The notes beneath the pieces were generated by a model. The model was not told the DNA's origin, ran no database searches, and worked only from the letters and a program-made list of their open reading frames with translations. Position numbers and translations under genes: made by a program. From NCBI RefSeq assembly GCF_040183065.1, contig NC_091122.1:159427455-159491454 (forward strand): a stretch of DNA of 64,000 bases, written 5' to 3'. The DNA comes from Periplaneta americana. Lineage: Eukaryota; Arthropoda; Insecta; Blattodea; Blattidae. Shown piece after piece: positions 1-34,433 of this stretch; within the stretch, counting starts at the first letter, position 1, and every line of letters begins with the position of its first letter.

Positions 1-585
1 TACCCGTGGAAAAGAAACACTTTGGCTTCGCCTGCAATATAATTTGGGCGAATAGACAGGCCTGTCGAAAATTTTAGGTTTTAATTTTTACACTTCAGCT
101 GCATACACACAAAAAAAAAATCATGTCTCAAAACAACAATGTCATTCGGTTTCTGTTTTTATATTATGGTCAAGTTAAGTCCAGCACTCAAGTTTATCCC
201 ATTTTACGGTATGGAAAATAGTTCATATCCGAAGAAATAGAGAGTACACCACGCGATATAGCCTACTTTGTAAAGTTTTCCCTAAAAATATTGCCCCTTC
301 CCCAAGCAAAAACTGAAATTACGCCCCTGTTTTAAACGTATTGCTTTTACTGCATCTTCCTCCACTTTCTTTCTTCAAGAAAGGAAGACAGTACACACAT
401 CTGGACTGGATACACCGCGATGTAGTCACTAAAATTGCTGTCATCGATTGTTGGACTTTACGTCCGTCTTTAAATGAATATTAATGGACTACTGACAACT
501 CTTGAGAGGAGACGATGTTAATTGACGTAACAAATCGATATGTTTACCATAGGAGATAGTCTCTATTCGCCTTGCTGTTTTCTTC
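1..585. other. No gene recognised
   Basis: AT-rich sequence with short A and T runs and stops in all frames. Nothing recognised. Confidence 0.5.
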
Positions 586-589
586 GGTG

Positions 590-760
590 GTGTAATGCTA
601 GTCTTGGATCCGAGGTTCACGGATTCAAACCAGTCTAAGGCGATGGATTTTAAATTGTGATAATATTCTTAGCATGGTTTCTTCCGAGCTGGAGGTAGCC
701 TATAACTGTCGGTCCTGTGTTGCAGTGTTCCGAATGGATGGCTGCAGACAAAATTTGTCG
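590..760 (+). repeat. Probable tRNA-derived SINE fragment
   Basis: GAGGTTCACGGATTCAAACC resembles a polymerase III B box, followed by a body (GCATGGTTTCTTCCGAGC) that I associate with a repeated insect SINE tail. No second copy lies in this window, so this rests on recognition. Confidence 0.4.
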
Positions 761-1192
761 ACCATTTCTCCTCTACGTTGAAATTAAACTTTGAAGTTTA
801 AGTAGTTAAATGATATACTGACAATACCCATAGGTTCATTATTACGAATCATTAAATAACATACCACATAGGTTTTAAAATTAAATGTATCTTCCTGTGC
901 CCAGTGTTTATGGGCTAATTCACACGGGGATAGTTTACAGGAGTCAAGTGCTTGGAGTAAGTCGACTTTCCTTCAACTTTCCCCGTATGATATGGTCGAG
1001 ACAGTCAAGTTGTACTTGGCGGTCAAGCAGAATTTGAGTTGACGACCCGTCAACTTTTGTGTCCACTTTCCCGTCACGTGACCAACTTGACTCCACCACT
1101 TCCCGCGTGTGAATGCGAACTTGTAGCAACTTGGCAAGTAGAAAGTTTGTAGTTTTAGGCCTATTGTCGAAGTAAATTAATAATAATTAATA

Positions 1193-1390
1193 ATGAGCGC
1201 CCCTAAGTGGAATTCCAACGATATCATAAAGTTTTTGGAAGTGTATGAGAAGTATGAAATTCTATGGAATATACGTGACAAAGAATACCTCAATAAAAAC
1301 AAGCTGGAATTATTATTCCAGAAACTAGTCAGTGAACTCATGGAACAAGGTTTCGAAAACATAGACGTAGAAGTGGTTCGAAAAAGTTAA
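1193..1390 (+). pseudogene. MADF (Myb/SANT-like) DNA-binding protein fragment of Harbinger element
   Basis: Sixty-five residues starting MSAPKWNSNDIIKFLEVYEK, with LWNIRDKEY and a conserved EQGFENIDVEVVRK tail, match the MADF layout (WxxxxxxxFIELYxxxxxLWNxRDxxY). PIF/Harbinger elements usually encode such a protein as the partner that carries the transposase to DNA. It breaks at VRKS by a frameshift; the copy at 54031-54321 reads on. Nothing suggests host use. Confidence 0.7.
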
Positions 1391-1399
1391 AAACACTTA

Positions 1400-1600
1400 A
1401 AACAGGACTCATTCTGAGATGTTTCCTGTATTCTGCAGGACCTTCTTCAGCTAATTCTTTCAACAAGGTATTGGATGCACCATGCATAATTCTTCTACGA
1501 ATCCATTTCTTAACCCATGTTCTCTTTTCCTTTTTTTAAAGAATATTTTGTAATTCATACAATAACAAGGCGCCAATTAGCTGCACACATGTTTGAATAT
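1400..1600 (-). pseudogene. HARBI1-like transposase N-terminus
   Basis: On the - strand the sequence encodes a WVKKWIRRRIMHGA-like stretch and, with a frameshift, LLKELAEEDPAEYRKHLRMS, the typical start of insect HARBI1 transposases. The catalytic DDE part is absent; the sequence runs directly into the MADF frame. Confidence 0.65.
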
Positions 1601-1975
1601 GTGCTGGTGGCATCTTCAGTTTCACCAAACTAAAAATGCCAGTTCACTATTGATTTTTATTAACTATAACAGAATACAAGAATTCAAACACCACTGCGAA
1701 TACAACATTCAGCGCGCGCTTTTTTTTCAAGCATGGTTTCAAGTTTAATGTCTCCGTGTGATCACAAATATAACATCAAGTTTAGAGGCTGCAAGCACTT
1801 GACTCCTGTAAACTATCCCCGTGTGACTCGGGTTTATGCCTGTAATTCTCTCGCTTCCATCACATCAATAATATCCTCCAGCCATGTTTTATTATGTCTT
1901 ATATTTTTTCCTTCCTAGTTTTGACCCATTCTAAACTCCTCTGACGCAGTATTGCATCCGTCCTAATCATGCCAC

Positions 1976-2440
1976 GTCTGTGACTCAAGTTCTAGCACGC
2001 TGGTCTTCCATCCAGGCGGCCCGGGTTCGATCTTTGGCAAGTTCGTGATGGAATTTTGTGGTGGACAAAGATGTTGCGTAGGGTTTTTCTCGGAATACTT
2101 CTATTTCCCTTTATTATTCCATCAACACACTCCAAATCTACCTCCACCTTCTCATTTCATTTAGTAGATTTTTACGACGTTTTATCAACAGCTTAGGTTA
2201 TTTAGGGTCTGAATGAGATGAAGGTGATAATGTCGGTAAAATGAGTCCGATGTCCAACACCGAAAGTTACCGAGCATTTACTCATATTGGGTTGAGGGAA
2301 AACCCCGGAAAAAACCTCAACCAGGGAACTTTCCCCGACCGGGAATCGAACCCGAGCCACCTGGTTTCGCGGCTAGACGCGCTAACCGTTACTCATCAGG
2401 TGTGGACCTCATTTCATTTATCATCGGCAATAGTACAAAT
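1976..2440 (+). repeat. tRNA-derived SINE interrupted by a second SINE
   Basis: CCCGGGTTCGATC at 2021-2033 is a B-box-like sequence, and the body runs to 2163. A SINE in the opposite orientation (2164-2406) splits it, and the tail resumes at 2408. Confidence 0.55.
2164..2406 (-). mobile_element. SINE family A, with perfect 13-bp target duplication
   Basis: Reverse complement of the main tRNA-derived SINE of this window (head GTGGAGTAACGGTTAGCGCG, B box GGTTCGATTCCCGG, tail GTAAAATAACCTAC). CTCATTTCATTTA is repeated at 2151-2163 and 2408-2420, the target duplication expected for LINE-driven retroposition. Confidence 0.88.
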
Positions 2441-2705
2441 AGGCTGGGGCGAAATCTTGGGGCTAGTACGAGTTTCCGATGCTTATATAGGAAGGTCTTG
2501 GGGCTTCGGACCCCTGGGGCTTAATCAAGTTACTCGTATGCGGATGGGATCTGGCTCTATCAGGGGACGAGACAGGATGGTCCATCTGTCAGCGTCATGC
2601 CACCCAGGTCACCTACCAGTCAGACGTGGACAACCATCGCATATGTAGGGCACACAATGGACCAAAGAATGCCTGAGTGTACGGAGCCCTAGTAAAAGCC
2701 AACCA
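2440..2705 (+). repeat. Interspersed repeat family R3, copy 1
   Basis: Shares blocks such as TACTCGTATG, GGATGGTCCA(T/C)CTGTCAGC and a GGATCC/ACGGAGCCC-type ending with 49284-49615, 51148-51240 and 62995-63225. No coding function seen; class unknown. Confidence 0.6.
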
Positions 2706-3020
2706 TCATATTCAAATAGTGTCCAAACCATTATATTTATTTATGTTCCAGAAATTCTATAACATAATTTTTTAATTCATCTTTTCTATAGCTTATAACA
2801 TCGTGCTGACCACCTTAAAAAGTCAATTTCGTATTCCATGTTTCTGCACTGTAAGTTATTGTACAGGGCAGCATTTTATTTTTACTTCAATTTTTATTGT
2901 ACCTGAGTTTTTGAATGTACTTCACTCCCACCTCTTCTACTAGTAAACTTCCAACCGTTCACGACACAGAGCCGAGGGCGCGTAAGCAGTACTGAGTTAG
3001 TGAGTATTGTACGTTCCAGA
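2706..3020. other. No gene recognised
   Basis: AT-rich sequence without a recognisable gene or repeat. Confidence 0.4.
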
Positions 3021-3023
3021 AAT

Positions 3024-3086
3024 ATGTTCGCGTTTTCCAGTGACGAAAGAGCTTTCAATATTGAATCATATTTTCGCACAGGTACT
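3024..3086 (+). pseudogene. HTH fragment of a mariner-related transposon (DUF4817-like)
   Basis: MFAFSSDERAFNIESYFRTG resembles the start of insect transposon proteins of the form FSxEERVFIIExYFRTG. The similarity ends at FRTG and the remaining frame is unrelated, so only a short remnant is claimed. Confidence 0.4.
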
Positions 3087-3099
3087 GTCGTCCATTTGC

Positions 3100-4320
3100 C
3101 TACGTCGCATCCCGGTTTCCCCCACCTGCTTCTGTTCGCCCCTCTGTTAAGTCAGCTATCTTAGCTCTCTTCTGAAAACATTAATTTCTGTTAGGAATTG
3201 GACGTCTACGTAATATTATACAAGTGTTTAGAATAACTTAAATAAAAGGGCCTCGTTAAGTAAGTAACTGTCACGTGATCCCCCCTTTCTACGACCATGC
3301 GACAAAACCACTTGAACGGACAGTAGATAGCATTTCTGAGTAATTTTATCTTTTCGGATCGGGCAGAAGTGGAGATTGAATTTATAGTACGTAAGTACTC
3401 TTTTATAGAGTAGGTACAGAATTATTTCAACATGAGTCACTCGTACGAAGGAAGAAACTGGTAATTGGAATTAGGTACAATAGTCTATAGTGCGATAATA
3501 TGCACAAAAGAACTGAAGCCTGTATCGAAATGAACGGCCACCATTTTCTAAAATGTGTTTAAATATCCATATTATGATTATTTTTCAATTTAACTTCATT
3601 CTCTATATTGTACGCTAATGTGCTGTAACAGTTCAATATACACTGCATAATGAATACGTCCGAATGGATAGCTCAGTTCGTGAGTAAAAACACTAAAAGT
3701 GTTAATACAGTACTGTATATTGATTAAACAAAACCCCAATGAAAATTATCAAACTCAAAATTGCGATATTTCCTAGTTTACATAAATGGATGAACTACTT
3801 TTCTTTCCTCCTATACCTAGTAAAGTGATTTGTATTTTACGCCAGTATCATCGAACTCCAGTCTGGAAGGGGTAGCAAAGGGTGTTTCCTGTTTCAATCG
3901 TTAATAGAAAGGTATAGCCAGGTTAATATTAAAAATGTTAGTAAAAATAAAATGATGTCCCTGTACTTCTCACTGTTTATTAATAAATAAGGATTTTAGT
4001 TTCTTTAAGTATTTGTTTATCACAAAAAATTCCTTTCACCATTGCTATTGAGACCGACCTTTAATTTATTCTCTTTGTTATTTTAGAATCATTGTTTCAT
4101 TTGTAACTTAGAATCCCAAATATTTTTAGGGCTACACAGTCTCTAATTAAAGATATTAAAAGTGTAATTAAGTAATTACTGCTTTACCTTCCGTTGACAG
4201 TCTCAAATATTGAAGAAGTAACTTACCAAAGTAGTTTAAGACTTCAAAACTGTGATTAAGCAATTACATTATTCTTCAGTTTACAGTCTGTATTAATGTT
4301 TAATGGGGAGTTAAGGGGTA
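3100..4320. other. No gene recognised
   Basis: AT-rich sequence without a convincing coding frame, repeat pair or RNA gene. Confidence 0.45.
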
Positions 4321-4339
4321 GTCTGCATTGGGGCATTAA

Positions 4340-4430
4340 CACCCAGGCCTGCGCTAAATACAATCTCGCTATCATAATTCCATCGGCGCTAAATAATCTA
4401 GTAGCTGATACAGTGTCGTTAAAAAAGAAA
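4340..4430 (+). repeat. SINE family B, 3' tail only
   Basis: CATCGGCGCTAAATAATC, then AGTAGCTGATACAGTGTCGT and TTAAA match the tail seen at 19174-19310 and 39640-39690. The head is missing. Confidence 0.55.
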
Positions 4431-4541
4431 TAAAAAATTGATAAAGGCTTCCTGAAGATTTCTCAAGTCAAAAATGTTGACGGGGCTGCTGGAATTTTGT
4501 ATATTCACAATTTCATTTCATCATATTTTTCTGGCAATAAA

Positions 4542-4590
<49 letters not shown>

Positions 4591-4591
4591 T
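4542..4591. repeat. (ATT)n microsatellite
   Basis: About 16 units of ATT. Confidence 0.95.
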
Positions 4592-4754
4592 AACTCAGCA
4601 TACGCTTGTGTCTAATTATGGAGGTAGCCTATATTAATGCAGTTTTAAAAGACTAGGTTTGTATCTTAATTTCTGTATATTGACATAAAATATGGTATTT
4701 CTCATTCAGAGTGTTTAATGCACTAACTAAAAACTACTGCTGTTGAATAATTAT

Positions 4755-5135
4755 ATGAGGAGCTCATTTTCAAAACGTCTCTTGTCCACCTGATAACGAA
4801 AATGAGCTTCCTCTGTCCATGCATTCTTCGACTGTAACTCTACATACAACTATCATGATTTCCGAACGCCCTCTAAAAACCACTAAAATCTTATGTTAAA
4901 AGAGACTACTGGAATCAAACTGACTTTTGTCCACAACAAAATTGCGACAAAATCTTAGTTCCAGCTTTGGAATCAGAGTCTCATGCTTTCATTTGGTTCT
5001 AAATGCTCCCAACCTCTTTGGTTCAATAATGTCTCTTGCCTAGCTGGTAGGAAATTTTAGACCTAAAAACGTTTTTTATGATTTCCCAGAAAGTTATGGG
5101 AATGGACAAGAGTCGTTTTGAAAATAAGCTCCTCA
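4755..5135. mobile_element. MITE-like element with ~35-bp terminal inverted repeats
   Basis: ATGAGGAGCTCATTTTCAAA at 4755 continuing CGTCTCTTGTCCA is matched in reverse by TGGACAAGAGTCGTTTTGAA at 5103-5135, with few differences. 381 bp, no reading frame of note; superfamily not assigned. Confidence 0.7.
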
Positions 5136-6020
5136 TTTTTATGAACGTCTCACTATGGCAACTCCGGAATTTCTTTCCAAACACATACATGACATTCTTT
5201 ATCATCAGAGCACACATTCTTATCGCATTTCCGCGTTAAAATAACTGTTCATAACGACATAACAGAAAGCACAACTTTGAGTTTCATTCACATCCCGAAA
5301 AATATTCTTGGCATGTTACAGTATGTTAAAAGCAAATATCCTCGGGCATTCTAACTTTAGTTCACATACCATGCATTTGTTCAATTTCTTGCAGTAGCAT
5401 TCCAGACTTCTTAATAAATATTCCAACGACGTTTGTGATAATTAAATATCGATAAGACTGCATTTTAATCTCGTGGAACGTCATGTACTCATAACGTAAT
5501 AGAACACAACACACCATTTGTCTCAGACATTAACATGTATTTCCTGACTCTCTGCCTTGCACATTGGACGTTGAACAGAGATAAAAATATTGAAATTACG
5601 TAACTTAAAGAGAGGACTTTCATCTCATAATCGTATTCGAGTATAGTGTACGATAGACACAGTACTAAATTTAAAAGAAGTAGTTTTAAATTATTTTATA
5701 CGTTAGTTAAAATAACAGTACTGAATCCAAAGAAATGAACTAGATAGTTCGACAAGGGATGTCCTTTATCAGCCATATTATTTAATTTGTTCATTAACGA
5801 TCCCATCCAGGAATAACAAACCGTTTTCATTGAAGATTTTATTTTAGCAAGTAAAACTTCAAACTCAATACTGTTTTACTTGATAAATTAATTATATATT
5901 TTCGTGTAATGGCTTGTATAAGTTTTACTAAAACAAATATTATGACATATAATAATTTGTTATTGTATTCTATATCATACGCGAGCTTTTTCGCCAGTTG
6001 GCATCTTGAGGCATAATTTG
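5136..6020. other. No gene recognised
   Basis: AT-rich, no convincing gene, repeat or RNA. Confidence 0.45.
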
Positions 6021-6027
6021 CAATATC

Positions 6028-6800
6028 TAAATGTTTGCTCACATTCTGGGAGCCTGTCCTCATGGAGAACTACTGAGGAATAGTCGTCACCACAAGATTC
6101 GAACCCTCCTAGCATCGGCCCTACGAGGAAAAGACTACCAAGTAGAGGAGGAGGTCCATGGTTTGTCCAGAAATGGATCTACAAGGCGCATTGACATCAT
6201 CGCTATCCCGACAAGATCAACAAGCGGATTCATAATTGATCCAACTGTAAGGATGGAAACATACGAAAATCAACCTGCTGAGGTACATCAGGAAAAATGC
6301 GACATATACGACCCCCACTATACCATATTATAAGGAAAAATATCATCTAACGTCGATCGAAGTTATTGGATTACTGATTGGGGCTAGAGGAACCATCACA
6401 AAAAGATTCGCGCATTTTTGTAAGCAGTTTGGTCTAGGACAAACTCTTGTCACTGAAGTATCTATGTCTGCAGTGAAGGGATATATAAAAATCCTAAGAA
6501 ACCATCTCTACAGTTATATAGATTGAGCTCTTTGCTATGGCGATCTGCTCACTTAAGTTGGGTCTTGCAACTAGTGCTAAATAGACGACTGTGATCATCC
6601 AATAGCTAATAGATACTAGGAAATTTTATGTTTCTTCTGGAATTATTGATGTTTTGTTTAGTCTTTTCCAATTATTTCTAATTGTGCTATTTCTTATTCT
6701 TTTTCTTCTCCATTCTTTTATTTTTTTTTCCATTATAACAACAATTTTATGGTAAGCTTTGTCTTCTAGGCAGCCTTCAGTTGGAGGAAGCTGAATAAAA
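6028..6800 (+). pseudogene. 3' end of LINE with R2-like (restriction-like endonuclease) C-terminal region
   Basis: 6031-6333 reads GACPHGELLRNSRHHKIR then EEVHGLSRNGSTRRIDIIAI and DPTVRMETY. After a frameshift near 6330 it continues KEKYHLTSIEVIGLLIGARG and ILRNHLYSYID, stop near 6525. From memory this matches the C-terminal part of insect proteins labelled R2-type retroelements, where a zinc-binding CxxxExLRxxRHH block precedes the nuclease. The reverse transcriptase is missing (5' truncation near 6028). The clade (R2, R4 or relative) is uncertain. The element lies outside rDNA here. Confidence 0.6.
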
Positions 6801-7274
6801 TTTATTCGAAATAAAAATTAGCAAAATATTATAAAGTAGCAATTTACTATCTTCCTTCCCCATTTTTCTCCCAACACTCAGATCTCTCTCATTTTTCTCA
6901 TTCGACTATTTTTACAATAAATCGACGTGATAAAGTTCTTTCTTACATTTTACAACACAATGGTTTACAATATTACTTCGTAACATTTTAACTTGTGTTT
7001 TATATCAAATTTTAGTTATAAGCTTACAGCAAATTACATTGTATTAAAAAAAATATGAGCCACTATGACATCCTTTCTTGCAATAGAGCCTTACTGAGAA
7101 ACTTAGCAAGAACTTGACAACAAAGTACGCAAGTCAAAATTCCATACAGTCTGGACAATCTGCCAATTTTCTGTCTGTTTTTAATTTATTAAGCTAAAAG
7201 GAAGTAAACGATATATTAGCCGTTAATAGTGGAAATACAAAATGTGTAATTCTATTTTATTTTATCTTTAACAG
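6801..7274. other. Sequence just upstream of first coding exon
   Basis: AT-rich sequence without a clear core promoter. Because 7274 ends in a splice acceptor, this is probably intron, with the promoter further upstream. Confidence 0.4.
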
Positions 7275-7280
7275 ATAACA

Positions 7281-30281
<23,001 letters not shown>

Positions 30282-31274
30282 TGAACATTTCCCCTTATTA
30301 TGCATTTTTTTTTTTACCTTACTGAGTTCGATAAACTTTATAAATATACTGGTATAACTATAAATTTCCCTGAAACCGTTTCCCTTACTAAGTAGATTTG
30401 TTATGTTGATTTTGCTAAATTTTATAATTGTACTGATATAATCATAAATTTTCCTGTGTGAAAACTGTAATTACCAAACCTAGAACAATTAAATGTCTTT
30501 AAAAATGGTTAAATTGTGTTTACCATAGAACTGAATAGATTTAGAATTATTTGAGACTTTCACAGTCACTAACATGGTGCGAGGGCCTGAACTGTCATAC
30601 TGTACGTGGAGACATCCAACGTTTCGGAGCTACATCTTGATTCCATCATCAGAGAAGTTAGAGAGTTCTGAAAGGGGAACGGGGTAATCCATCTGTTACG
30701 AAGAGCTATTCTTCAACTGAACGCACTATATGGTTTATGAAATTATAAAAGAGTTTTCTTGCATTTAATTCAAATGGTAAAACATTTCTAAATAATTTCG
30801 CATTTATGTCGTAACAATAACGCGTTTTTCTTTTCATTTCAATAAAACACGAACATATCTATTATATACCCATTATTTAAGACATTTCTATATTAGTTTA
30901 TTATGTAAACACAATACAATTTATTTGTTCTATTAAATCATAATTTTGTACATGCATGTCACAGACTGCAATGGAACAATATTATTACAGTATTTATTAT
31001 CAGCCACATTAAAATACTACTTATCTTGCTATATTTTCTATGCATATAATATGCCTTCAAGAAAATACAATTCGTGAATGAGTATGTTTTCCACACATGT
31101 GTACGTATTTGAATATAATGTGTACATAGTCTACATCACAGTGTGTATTTAATTTCTCTATTTTTTTGTAACTGCAACATAATGCTTTTGCATACGATGT
31201 TTGATTTTTAGTATGTTAATGAAGTAAACGATATGTATGTTAATCCAACTCTGCTTAAATTGTTGTGAATAAAT
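30282..31274 (+). other. Probable 3' untranslated region with candidate poly(A) signals
   Basis: AT-rich noncoding sequence follows the stop. AATAAA occurs at 30841-30846 and 31269-31274; which one is used cannot be decided from sequence. A short stretch at about 30610-30650 (CGTTTCGGAGCTACATC, then ATCATCAGAGAAG) resembles ends of insect foldback repeats. Confidence 0.45.
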
Positions 31275-31299
31275 TTATTTTTGTTCTACATCGAGTATG

Positions 31300-31577
31300 T
31301 TGTTCAGTAAACTGTCCGAAGACAGGCTGGAACCTCATTTATAAGTGACACCAATAAGGTATCACTCGTGAGGCAACTAAGCCAGGAGATAATCGGGTAG
31401 GGTGGCCAGTTCCTTTCCCTCTCCACTGCATACATCGCTGACTAGTGACATATTTCACTAATTGTATACATACAAACAATTGCTCTTCCCTTGACAGTCG
31501 TGACACACATCGTCAAGTGGAGATGTACTGCCTGATAATAGAGGTACATATCAGCCAGAACCTCAGTCAGAGGATAT
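31300..31577 (+). repeat. Interspersed repeat family E, copy 2
   Basis: Same blocks as 17724-18000, including GATGTACTGCCTGATAATAG and TACATATCAGCCAGAACCTC. Confidence 0.75.
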
Positions 31578-31579
31578 AT

Positions 31580-33195
31580 TGAAAGTATGAACAGAAATTC
31601 CAGTAAAAAACACATAGCAAGACTTAATTGACAGAATTTTTAGACCTTAACCCAGTGATGTCATAGCAAGCGCATTTTTCTGACCTTGAAGTCGTGCGCA
31701 GGCATCAAGTGCTAAGTATGGAAAGAGGAAGAGTTGTGTGTATGAATAAGCAGCCTGTTGGATTAAGAAAAAAGTGGCACACAAACTTCAAACGGAACCT
31801 GAAATTTTATGTCGTTATGTTTTTATATGGCTTCTTTCTGTTTTATATTATCTATATTGTCTGTAAAACAAAAGTACTAATACCAATTTCTTAATATTGC
31901 AGTTGTGTTTTAAATGCTAATAACATAATAGAGAGTTAAGAAGGAATATTCACATAAATTCCATAGTAGTACAACTATACTGTACTAAATGGATGAAGAG
32001 ATTGAGTATGACATGATAAGTTGGAATTGATATTGATGGTGCTTTTAGCCTTGTAAAAGTAATCAATAAACCAATCAAAACAATATTACAGTACAAAGCA
32101 AAGTTACCTAGGTTCTGTATATGTTTTAATTGTAACTAATATTCCATAACAAAACTCTTATCGCATTATGCTTTTAAGGTGATATTGGTGAGGAACTTCC
32201 TATCATCAGTATATTAAATTCTTTTCTCGAAATGTGCTGAAGCTATAGAGCTGACATTTTTACAACACATGGACACGTATCTTTTGCTTATGATGTAACA
32301 GTAGTTGCTTTGTTAATTCATTTCCTTACAAACAATTTCCACGTGAATATTATCAAAATGTTCAATACACTATCTTCAGTGATACGTATTTACGGTATAT
32401 TAAATTTACGAAAACATTCTGTAAGGCTACTAAATAAATAGGCCTTTATCTGAAAATATCACTTTTATATAAAAAAAGAAAATATTTCTTTTGAATAAAA
32501 AAATCAAACTTGTGAAAAATGAGCATTAAAATTAAAACTTACATTCTTATAATGCACTTATACTTCTCAGACAAATCTAAAAATTAACATGGATACAGTT
32601 TTAACAATTTGTCTTCCCTTTATCTATTGAATCAGTGCTGGCCATCCCTGAATATAGCTCGACAAAGCGGCATATAATAACTCTTTCGTCTATCTCTTCC
32701 CTTTCCGCTGTAAAGAGTTCAGGCTCTCCTGAGCTCTAAAGCGCGCGCTTGCTCCTATGGGCATCAATTGACATGAATGCCTTAACCGCACAAATCAATC
32801 TGTACTTTGTTTTCCGTTATTGACTTCTATCTGAAACGGAATCACCACAGAGGTGATGCCAAGAACTTGTATTCTTACTTTGTTAGTGACATCGTGTGAA
32901 ACAGCATTAAGCTGGCGCCGTGTTCATTAGGTCTAAAGAGCAAGCTTGTTTTATATTATTATTGTAGTATGAATAGAATTCATAATAAACATATATGCGT
33001 ATTATTTTTAAACTTCCCGAGTATGGACTCTTTATTCATCATCACCATCATCATAATCACCCCTTAAGCATTAGATTATCACTGTATGTAGCAATCTACA
33101 TATCTCTCGGTCGACCAATACTCTTCTACCTATTTGTTCACAATTAAAAAAATTACAGTCTGTCTGATTTCATTCTTTAAACGTGGCTTATCCAT
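31580..33195. other. No gene recognised
   Basis: AT-rich. CAGTGCTGGCCATCCCTGAA at 32634 looks like a hAT start, but no matching end is visible. A 66-codon frame at 31694 has a hydrophobic C-terminus but no family resemblance. Confidence 0.4.
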
Positions 33196-33197
33196 TT

Positions 33198-33752
33198 TCT
33201 TCTTACTTATGGCTTCTAAGGGGTTAGATACAGCTTACAGTAGTAAAATATTTTAAAATATTCAACATTTGTTTCTTCCATTACTGTATCCTATACAATA
33301 ATGAAAATTGGTATGTGTAAAACACTGTCCTTCTGCTATATGAAAAAAAAATATTTTTACGATTAAAAAATATATATATATTTTTTTTCAAAATTCAAAA
33401 TGGTGGCAGTTCACTGTGCAGCGATGAAGCGTTTCCTTCATAACTCATAAACTTGTTAGCTTTTTCATGTTCTCTCGCTTTTATTTTATTGCTGATACTC
33501 CTGTTTACAACATCATGCTCTTTCAACTACATTCCTTAATATATAATATATTTTTTTTATTTTGACCATTTTTTAAATTAATTTATTTTTTATTAGACAA
33601 TCTATCAATGGTAGAGAAGTGATTTTGCATCATATTGTAAATATGACAGGCATAAATACACACAAAAAATTTCATCACAGAATATTGGATAGTTTTTTAG
33701 TTATGAGGGAAACGCTTCATCACTGCACAATGAACTGTCACCAATCTGAATT

Positions 33753-33805
<53 letters not shown>

Positions 33806-34398
33806 TTTTTGTAAATAGTAAAAATATTTTTTATAACAGAAGGACAGAGTTTTACACATACTAATTTTCATTATCGTACAAGATATAGTAATGGAGGGAA
33901 AAAATGTTGAATATTTCCAAAATTTTACCGTTGTAAGCTGTACCTAGCCCCTTAAGCAACCCGGAGGTTTATTGTTTATTGCTGCCCTCACATAAGCCCG
34001 CCATCGATCCCTATCCTGTGCATGATTAATTCAGTCCCTACTATCATATCCCACCTCCCTCAAATCCATTTTAATATTATCCTCCCATCTACGTCTTGGC
34101 CTCCCCAACCTTCTTTTTTCCTCCAGCCTCCCAACTAACATTCTACATGCATTTCTGGAATCGCCCATACGTGCTACATGCCCTGCTCATCTCAAACGTC
34201 TGGATTTAATGTTCCTAATTATGTCAGGTGAAGAATACAATGCGTGCAGTTCTACGTTGTGTAACTTTCTCCATTATCCTGTAACTTCATCCCTCTTAGC
34301 CCCAAATATTTTCCTAAGCACTTTATTCTCACATATCCTTAACCTCTGTTCCTCTCTCAAAGTGAGAGTCCAAGTTTCACAACCATACAAAAGAACCG

Positions 34399-34405
<7 letters not shown>
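33198..34405 (-). pseudogene. RTE-type LINE 3' fragment, split by a foldback element
   Basis: The - strand from 34405 downward is the counterpart of the RTE tail at 44376-45345 (blocks for KRDEVTGEW, LRWAGHVARMGE and GRPRRRWEDNIKMDL, here degraded). It ends in ACCCGGAGG-type sequence at 33958 and resumes at 33219-33198 with the TTACTT tail. Confidence 0.75.
33220..33951. mobile_element. Foldback MITE inserted at TTAA
   Basis: Arms of about 150 bp begin GGGGTTAGATACAGCTTACA and end with the complement CTGTACCTAGCCCC. TTAA lies at the right (33952-33955) and CTAA at the left (33216-33219). The uninterrupted RTE reads GGCTTTTAAGGAACC, so the target was TTAA, as for piggyBac-type elements. Contains (AT)n at 33757-33802. 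732 bp, noncoding. Confidence 0.8.

Positions 34406-34431
<26 letters not shown>
34402..34431. repeat. Run of 30 T
   Basis: Thirty consecutive T residues, directly beside the RTE fragment; could be the A-tail of a retroposed sequence on the - strand. Confidence 0.9.

Positions 34432-34433
<2 letters not shown>

Larger units (their letters stand above)
911..1833 (-). mobile_element. Deleted PIF/Harbinger element, copy 1 (both ORFs truncated)
   Basis: Ends are inverted: CACACGGGGATAGTTTACAG at 921 and its complement ending at 1825. TTTATG occurs just outside both ends (907-912, 1833-1838), compatible with a TTA target. Inside are a MADF-like reading frame (+ strand, from 1193) and, converging on it from the other strand, the start of a HARBI1-like transposase. 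A near-identical copy lies in the opposite orientation at 53688-54602. The middle of the transposase is gone, so the element could move only with help from a full copy. Confidence 0.8.

Noticed and set aside
32634-32950. hAT element starting CAGTGCTGGCCATCCC
   Set aside because: No matching right end or 8-bp duplication visible.
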